Assembly: GCA_964482405.1 (NCBI GenBank)
Contig: CAYZXH010000028.1
Location: 1-20,756 of the forward strand
Length of the DNA stretch: 20,756 nt
Source of the DNA: Zestomicrobium sp964482405
GTDB lineage: Archaea; Thermoproteota; Thermoprotei_A; Sulfolobales; NBVN01
Direction of reading: 5' to 3'
Notes under the pieces: generated by a model
What the model was told of the DNA's origin: nothing
Database searches by the model: none
What the model saw: only the letters and a program-made list of their open reading frames with translations
Shown: positions 16,919 through 20,756 of the stretch, piece by piece
Numbering within the stretch: position 1 is the stretch's first letter
How the letters are laid out: every line of letters starts with the position of its first letter
Program-made: the position numbers and the translations under genes

Positions 16919-17170
16919 TTATCGTTGTGTATGACTTTTTAATTCACGCATGTGCGTTATCTCTTCAGCTAATTTAATTACGTTCTCTAGTGTTGGGTTC
17001 TTCCTAGTCTTGCTCACTAGCTTACGTAACTCAGGGTACTCACGCAAGACCATTCTTATTATCTTGTTTAGGAGGCGTCTACCGTCTGAGTTCAGGACGT
17101 TTGTTTTATCAAAGAATACTTCTCTTCTTGTTAGTAATTTCCTTATTAGGTTTTCTAATTCGGTGCTCAT
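16919..17170 (-). CDS. Small hypothetical protein, charged and helical
   Basis: An 83-residue protein with no family that I recognise. It is mostly helical and rich in Lys, Arg and Glu, with no membrane segment and no cysteine. The ATG start is 8 bases after the stop of the RAM-domain gene on the same strand. GAGGT lies about 11 bases before the start, so it looks like the second gene of a two-gene operon. The spacing and ribosome site make it more credible than the frame on the opposite strand at the same place. A role linked to its RAM-domain partner is inferred from position only. Confidence 0.6.
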   Translation of the reverse strand: MSTELENLIRKLLTRREVFFDKTNVLNSDGRRLLNKIIRMVLREYPELRKLVSKTRKNPTLENVIKLAEEITHMRELKSHTQR

Positions 17171-17178
17171 CTAGCTTC

Positions 17179-17433
17179 TTAACCTCTTGATGATATCAGC
17201 GTTACCGTTTTTGTGACACCACTTATTCTCCTGATATTCGTGACTAGTCTGTCTATGTCTTTAAGGTCCTTACCTTCTGCAGTCACTACTAGGTCGTATT
17301 CTCCGAACACCACGTCCACTGATACCTTGATGTTCTCGTCTTCAAGCTTCTTTATTTCCTCAGCTACGTCATACTCTAACCCTATGCTAGTAGTTACCAG
17401 CACGTATGCTTTAACGCTACCCACCCTAACCAC
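17179..17433 (-). CDS. Stand-alone Lrp/AsnC ligand-binding (RAM) domain protein
   Basis: An 84-residue protein that consists only of the effector-binding half of Lrp/AsnC regulators, with a beta-alpha-beta-beta-alpha-beta ferredoxin-like fold. It carries AYVLVTTSIG at the start, VVFGEYDLVV in the middle (the G-x-Y/F-D turn of the family) and GVTKTVTLIS at the end. There is no DNA-binding domain. Such single-domain proteins form oligomers that bind amino acids and may modulate full-length Lrp proteins. The GTG at 17433 fits a leaderless transcript from the TATA box upstream. GTG 17424, with GAGGTG six bases before it, would give an 81-residue form. Confidence 0.88.
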   Translation of the reverse strand: MVRVGSVKAYVLVTTSIGLEYDVAEEIKKLEDENIKVSVDVVFGEYDLVVTAEGKDLKDIDRLVTNIRRISGVTKTVTLISSRG

Positions 17434-17454
17434 CTCAGTTAGTGTTCCCTAAGA

Positions 17455-17467
17455 TTTTTATTTATTT
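17455..17467 (-). promoter_or_regulatory. TATA box for the RAM-domain operon
   Basis: The minus strand reads aaataaataaaaa about 25 bases before the GTG at 17433, the spacing of a leaderless archaeal promoter. The box faces away from the dehydrogenase promoter in the same 155-base intergenic region. Confidence 0.5.
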
Positions 17468-17512
17468 CACGTCCACTTAACGTAATCAATCTTATCCTGC
17501 GTCTTAACGTTG

Positions 17513-17533
17513 ACTCACGTGCGGTACTCACGT
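17513..17533 (+). repeat. Tandem ACTCACGT pair upstream of the dehydrogenase promoter
   Basis: actcacgt occurs at 17513-17520 and 17526-17533, 13 bases apart, just upstream of the dehydrogenase TATA box. A third tcacgt lies at 17467-17472. This could be a regulator site, but the match is short. Confidence 0.3.
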
Positions 17534-17542
17534 CTTTCATTC

Positions 17543-17553
17543 ACTTATATTTA
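17543..17553 (+). promoter_or_regulatory. TATA box for the dehydrogenase gene
   Basis: acttatattta lies about 40 bases before ATG 17589. Transcription would start near 17575, giving a leader of about 14 bases. Confidence 0.55.
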
Positions 17554-17588
17554 TTTAGCTTCCGTCATTACTTTTCCGGGCGTGTAAA

Positions 17589-18572
17589 ATGGGTTCAGTG
17601 GTCTTCACCTTCAAGCCTAACAGAATAGCTTTCGATACCCTGAATAGTGAGGGTGTTGAGTTCGTGTATTTCGACGGTCAGACACCTCCTAGGGAGTGGT
17701 TTGAGGAGCACTTAGGGAGTGCTGTGGTTGTTGTGGTACCTCCGTGGCAGCCGTTTGGTAAGGAGTTGATGGATTTAGCTCCTAACCTTAAGTTATTGTT
17801 TGTTCATGGCTCGGGACTTGACAAGGTTGATGTTGCGGAAGCTAGTAGGAGGGGTGTGTGCGTTGCTAACGCGCCGGACGCCATAGCTCAAGCCGTTGCC
17901 GAGCACGCTCTCGCGCTAGTCCTAGCAGTCATGAAGAACGTGGTGAGGGGGGATAGGGTTGTGAGGTCTGGTGGTTGGGGTCCTGACACCCAGAAAAACC
18001 TTATCACTACTACTTTAAGAGGTAAGAGGGTTGGTGTCGTCGGGTTAGGCAGGGTTGGTTCCGAGGTTGCTAAGCTTTTCAGAGCTCTTGGAGCTGAGGT
18101 TGTTTACTGGAGTAGGTCTAGGAAGACTGAGGTTGAGCACTCTCTTGACGTAAAGTACGTGGATTTCGAGGAGCTTCTGAAGACGTCAGACGTGGTCTTA
18201 GTCACCATCGCTCTCACACCCGAGACCAAGGGACTCATAAGTCATAGAGAGCTCTCACTAATTAAGCCGGGAGCAATCATAGTTAACGTTTCAAGAGGTC
18301 CTGTAATAGATGAGGAGGCCCTAATTAAGGCGTTAAGCGAGGGCAGGGTACGTGCAGGACTAGACGTCTACACGGTCGAACCCCTACCAAGAGACTCCGA
18401 GTTAACGAAGCTTGAGAACGTCGTTCTCACACCACACATCGCCGGCTTCGCTTACGAAGCCCTCAAAGGAACCAGCGAGTTCGTCGCTAAAGAGATCGTG
18501 AGGTTCCTTAAGGAAGGTAAGTTGCCCTATACAGTCGTTAATAGAGAGGAATGCGTTAAGCTAACTGCTTAA
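17589..18572 (+). CDS. D-2-hydroxyacid dehydrogenase (glyoxylate/hydroxypyruvate reductase-like)
   Basis: A 327-residue NAD(P)-dependent enzyme that interconverts 2-oxoacids and D-2-hydroxyacids. The Rossmann motif GLGRVG is at 152-157. The catalytic Arg (R236, in VSRGP), Glu (E264, in YTVEP) and His (H283, in TPHIAG) are all present. After the second strand of the nucleotide fold comes YWSRSRK (173-179). Its basic residues resemble archaeal glyoxylate reductases and suggest NADPH can be used. Phosphoglycerate dehydrogenase activity is less likely because there is no ACT domain. The exact substrate cannot be told. It has its own TATA box, and its 3' end overlaps the convergent TRAP permease gene by 17 bases. 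Confidence 0.92.
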   Translation: MGSVVFTFKPNRIAFDTLNSEGVEFVYFDGQTPPREWFEEHLGSAVVVVVPPWQPFGKELMDLAPNLKLLFVHGSGLDKVDVAEASRRGVCVANAPDAIAQAVAEHALALVLAVMKNVVRGDRVVRSGGWGPDTQKNLITTTLRGKRVGVVGLGRVGSEVAKLFRALGAEVVYWSRSRKTEVEHSLDVKYVDFEELLKTSDVVLVTIALTPETKGLISHRELSLIKPGAIIVNVSRGPVIDEEALIKALSEGRVRAGLDVYTVEPLPRDSELTKLENVVLTPHIAGFAYEALKGTSEFVAKEIVRFLKEGKLPYTVVNREECVKLTA

Positions 18573-20679
18573 GTTCTCTCCTAGCTTTTCTTGTGTTGTA
18601 AATGTAAAGTCCTACGTAAATAGCTACTAAGATGGGGGTTGTATACTCGTAAGGTGTTAAATTAGCTACTCCAAGCACTATGAGTAACGTCCTCTGTAGT
18701 TTACCTATGTGTGTGCCATGCCAACCAACTATACCGGCACTAAGCATCAGTATTGAGAGCGTGATATTCGTCATCCCGTAAACGATTCTATAAATCACGT
18801 GAGGCGTTACCTCACCTGCCGGAAGTATGAGTAACGCAGGGTCTAGAACAAATATGTATGGTACTAAGTAGCCAGCTAACGCATACTTAGTAGCGTTAAA
18901 CGCTGTTTTCCAGAATTCTGACTTAGCTAGTAGTGTGCCGGCATACGAAGCTAGCGCTACCGGAGGTGTTAAGTCAGCTAGTATGCCGAAGTAGAAGACG
19001 AACATGTGTGCTACTAGCTTAGCCATTTCTAGCTCTATTCCTGTTATGGCGGTTATTGCTCTAGCCATTGGTGCACCCACTATCGTCGAGGTTATTATAT
19101 AGTTAGCTGTCGTAGGGACCCCCATACCCAGAACCAGACTTATGGACATCGCAGTAACCATTAAAACAAATATGTTGCCACCAGATATTTCTACTAACTG
19201 GTACCCTATGGTCGTGGCCCATCCAGTCATCGTGAGTACTCCCTGTATTAGTCCCGCGCACGACGCCGCAAAGAATATCGTCATAGCACTTCTGAAACTT
19301 GAGTCAAACGCTTTAAGCAACGCTAACGTCATCTCATGACCTCCCCTTATTGTGTAACCTATTAATATCGCTACGAAAACAGAGATTACCCCCGCGAAAA
19401 ATATTGCCGCGCTTACGGGTAATCCGAGAAAATGAGAGACTACACCAATCAAGATTATTGAGCTTGTGATGAGTAGCTTGGGTATAATCCCTATTGTTCT
19501 CTGATAGATCCAGGCTGAAATTATCGCGGCTCCTATAGCACCTAAAGCACAGTACTGTGGTTCAAGTCCTGAAAGTAGAAGATACGTGACTATGGGTATT
19601 GGGCTAAGTAGGTAGATTCCTCGAGCTAATTCCTTAAAACTAGGTAGTAGTTCTCTGGAAATAGGTCTTACCCCAAGCTTCTTAGTTACTCTGTCTATGA
19701 AGATATATACTGAGGTGAAGTAGAGGATAGCGGGTATTGCGGCAGCTATTATTATGTCTCTGTAAGGCCTCCCAAGGAATTGTGCCATGACGAACGCGGC
19801 AGCCCCCATAACTGGAGGCATTAGCTGACCCCCCGTTGATGCCGCTGGCTCGACAGCTCCCGCTACCTCAGGCGGGTAACCAGCTCTCTTCATTAGAGGT
19901 ATTGTAAAGGTCCCCGTCGTTAAGACGTTCGCTACTGAGCTACCTGAGACGGTCCCCATGAATGCGCTAGCTACTACAGCGGTTTTCGCGGGACCTCCCC
20001 ATCTATGCCCTACAAAAGACATCACGAATTTTGTTATGTAGTCTCCAATCCCTATTTTTTCTAGTATTGAGCCGAAGAAGACGAACGCGAAAACGTATGA
20101 GACCATCACGTACAGTGGAATAGCGAATATCCCCTCCCTAGCGTAGAACATGTGGTTAATGAACCTCCTTATATTAAACCCCTCATACGTAATGCCTAAG
20201 AACATCACTACCGAAGCTATCGCGGGTAGCGCTATCCCTAAAGACCTTCTAGACGCTTCTAAGAGGAGCACTATAGCTATTAGAGGCATTAATACGTTAG
20301 GGAGTGTTGCCTCCACATACCCGTACTGAACCACTATAGGGTAAATAACTACTAGGTAAAGCATCGAGATCAGAGCTACTGTGCCGAGCACGTAGTCGTA
20401 AGCAGGTACCTTATCTGTTTTAGTCTTTTTTGTTGATGGGTATACTATGTAGGCTGCCAACATCAGTAAGCCCAGTAAGAAGGCCATGCTTTGCTGTATG
20501 TCTGGAGCATATAGTAGTAGCTTGATGTCTAGTCCCACCTTTCTTAGTATAGTGTAGAGCGAGAAGTTAAGTCCCATCACGAAAAATAGCTCGTATAGAG
20601 CGAACACAATCCCCAGAATTAGTATGAGCTTAGCTAGCAGTCCTGACTTAGCTCTCTCAATAGTTAATGCTTCTGTCAA
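18556..20679 (-). CDS. TRAP transporter permease, fused small (4TM) and large (12TM) subunits
   Basis: A 707-residue integral membrane protein that imports organic acids using an ion gradient. It is the fused QM type of TRAP permease, in which the first few helices (about 14-140) stand for DctQ and the rest for DctM. Signature stretches of the fused family are SGSSVANVLTTG (245-256), EPAASTGGQLMPP (277-289), LGMGVPTTANYI (517-528) and FYFGILADLTPPVALA (562-577). This family pairs with a TAXI-type solute-binding protein, which is not in the window and would be expected upstream, past the right edge. The TTG start is used because no ATG or GTG lies near the N-terminus. The substrate is unknown; the neighbouring 2-hydroxyacid dehydrogenase is only a hint. 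Confidence 0.94.
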   Translation of the reverse strand: MTEALTIERAKSGLLAKLILILGIVFALYELFFVMGLNFSLYTILRKVGLDIKLLLYAPDIQQSMAFLLGLLMLAAYIVYPSTKKTKTDKVPAYDYVLGTVALISMLYLVVIYPIVVQYGYVEATLPNVLMPLIAIVLLLEASRRSLGIALPAIASVVMFLGITYEGFNIRRFINHMFYAREGIFAIPLYVMVSYVFAFVFFGSILEKIGIGDYITKFVMSFVGHRWGGPAKTAVVASAFMGTVSGSSVANVLTTGTFTIPLMKRAGYPPEVAGAVEPAASTGGQLMPPVMGAAAFVMAQFLGRPYRDIIIAAAIPAILYFTSVYIFIDRVTKKLGVRPISRELLPSFKELARGIYLLSPIPIVTYLLLSGLEPQYCALGAIGAAIISAWIYQRTIGIIPKLLITSSIILIGVVSHFLGLPVSAAIFFAGVISVFVAILIGYTIRGGHEMTLALLKAFDSSFRSAMTIFFAASCAGLIQGVLTMTGWATTIGYQLVEISGGNIFVLMVTAMSISLVLGMGVPTTANYIITSTIVGAPMARAITAITGIELEMAKLVAHMFVFYFGILADLTPPVALASYAGTLLAKSEFWKTAFNATKYALAGYLVPYIFVLDPALLILPAGEVTPHVIYRIVYGMTNITLSILMLSAGIVGWHGTHIGKLQRTLLIVLGVANLTPYEYTTPILVAIYVGLYIYNTRKARRELKQLA

Positions 20680-20716
20680 TTCAGGACGCCCTCAACAAGA
20701 GATATTAACAGGTAAT

Positions 20717-20725
20717 TAATTTAAG
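20717..20725 (-). promoter_or_regulatory. Candidate TATA box for the TRAP permease gene
   Basis: The minus strand reads cttaaatta about 38-46 bases before the TTG at 20679. That allows a leader of about 15 bases. The whole 20702-20735 stretch is A/T-rich, so the exact box is uncertain. Confidence 0.4.
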
Positions 20726-20756
20726 TATTTTTACATCCATAACCCCGAGTCTCTCG

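Noticed and set aside
16950..17174. 74-codon open frame on the plus strand opposite the small hypothetical gene
   Set aside because: It mirrors the minus-strand gene, which has a ribosome site and operon spacing. The plus frame has low-complexity Ser/Phe/Leu content typical of an antisense reading.

Overview
The window looks like a chromosomal segment of a hyperthermophilic crenarchaeon, most likely in or near the Desulfurococcales. The evidence is: an archaeal NreA DNA-repair protein; archaeal TATA-box promoters; GTG and TTG starts with GGAGGTG-type ribosome sites; a stand-alone Lrp/AsnC RAM-domain protein; and a fused TRAP permease. Coding density is very high. No gap between genes exceeds about 210 bases, and I see no tRNA, rRNA or CRISPR array. 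The lineage is inferred from gene content and not proven.

Left block (104-5081, + strand): a small winged-helix protein with a DUF5752-like C-terminal half, a bacterial-type GH13 glycogen branching enzyme (GlgB), and an 812-residue GH57 protein with a DUF3536-like C-terminal region. Together they look like an alpha-glucan (glycogen) metabolism locus with its own regulator. It ends at a 9-bp inverted repeat of T/A runs shared with the convergent neighbour, probably a bidirectional terminator.

Left-centre block (5142-10915, all - strand; transcription runs right to left): a MoxR-type AAA+ ATPase, a DUF58 protein, an ABC-2 exporter (ATPase plus two permeases joined by GTGA overlaps), and a polyprenol/dolichol kinase-like membrane protein with its own TATA box and ribosome site.

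Right-centre block (11123-16804, + strand, divergent from MoxR): a secreted/anchored DUF4129 protein, a 260-residue membrane protein, a 60-residue two-helix membrane protein, a DUF4350-like protein, then NreA and a SplB-like radical SAM enzyme. All six are packed with overlapping ends. With MoxR and DUF58 on the other strand this makes a complete, poorly understood MoxR/DUF58/DUF4129/DUF4350 membrane module. It is unusually fused to a two-gene DNA-repair-like unit.

Just after the radical SAM gene sits an orphan hairpin that matches the right end (omega-RNA scaffold end) of IS200/IS605-type TnpB elements, with no transposase or TnpB gene beside it. It is bracketed by a perfect 10-bp direct repeat.

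Right block: a stand-alone RAM-domain protein followed by a small unknown protein (- strand), a D-2-hydroxyacid dehydrogenase (+), and a fused TRAP transporter permease (-) that overlaps it tail to tail. The TRAP substrate-binding protein would be expected beyond the right edge.
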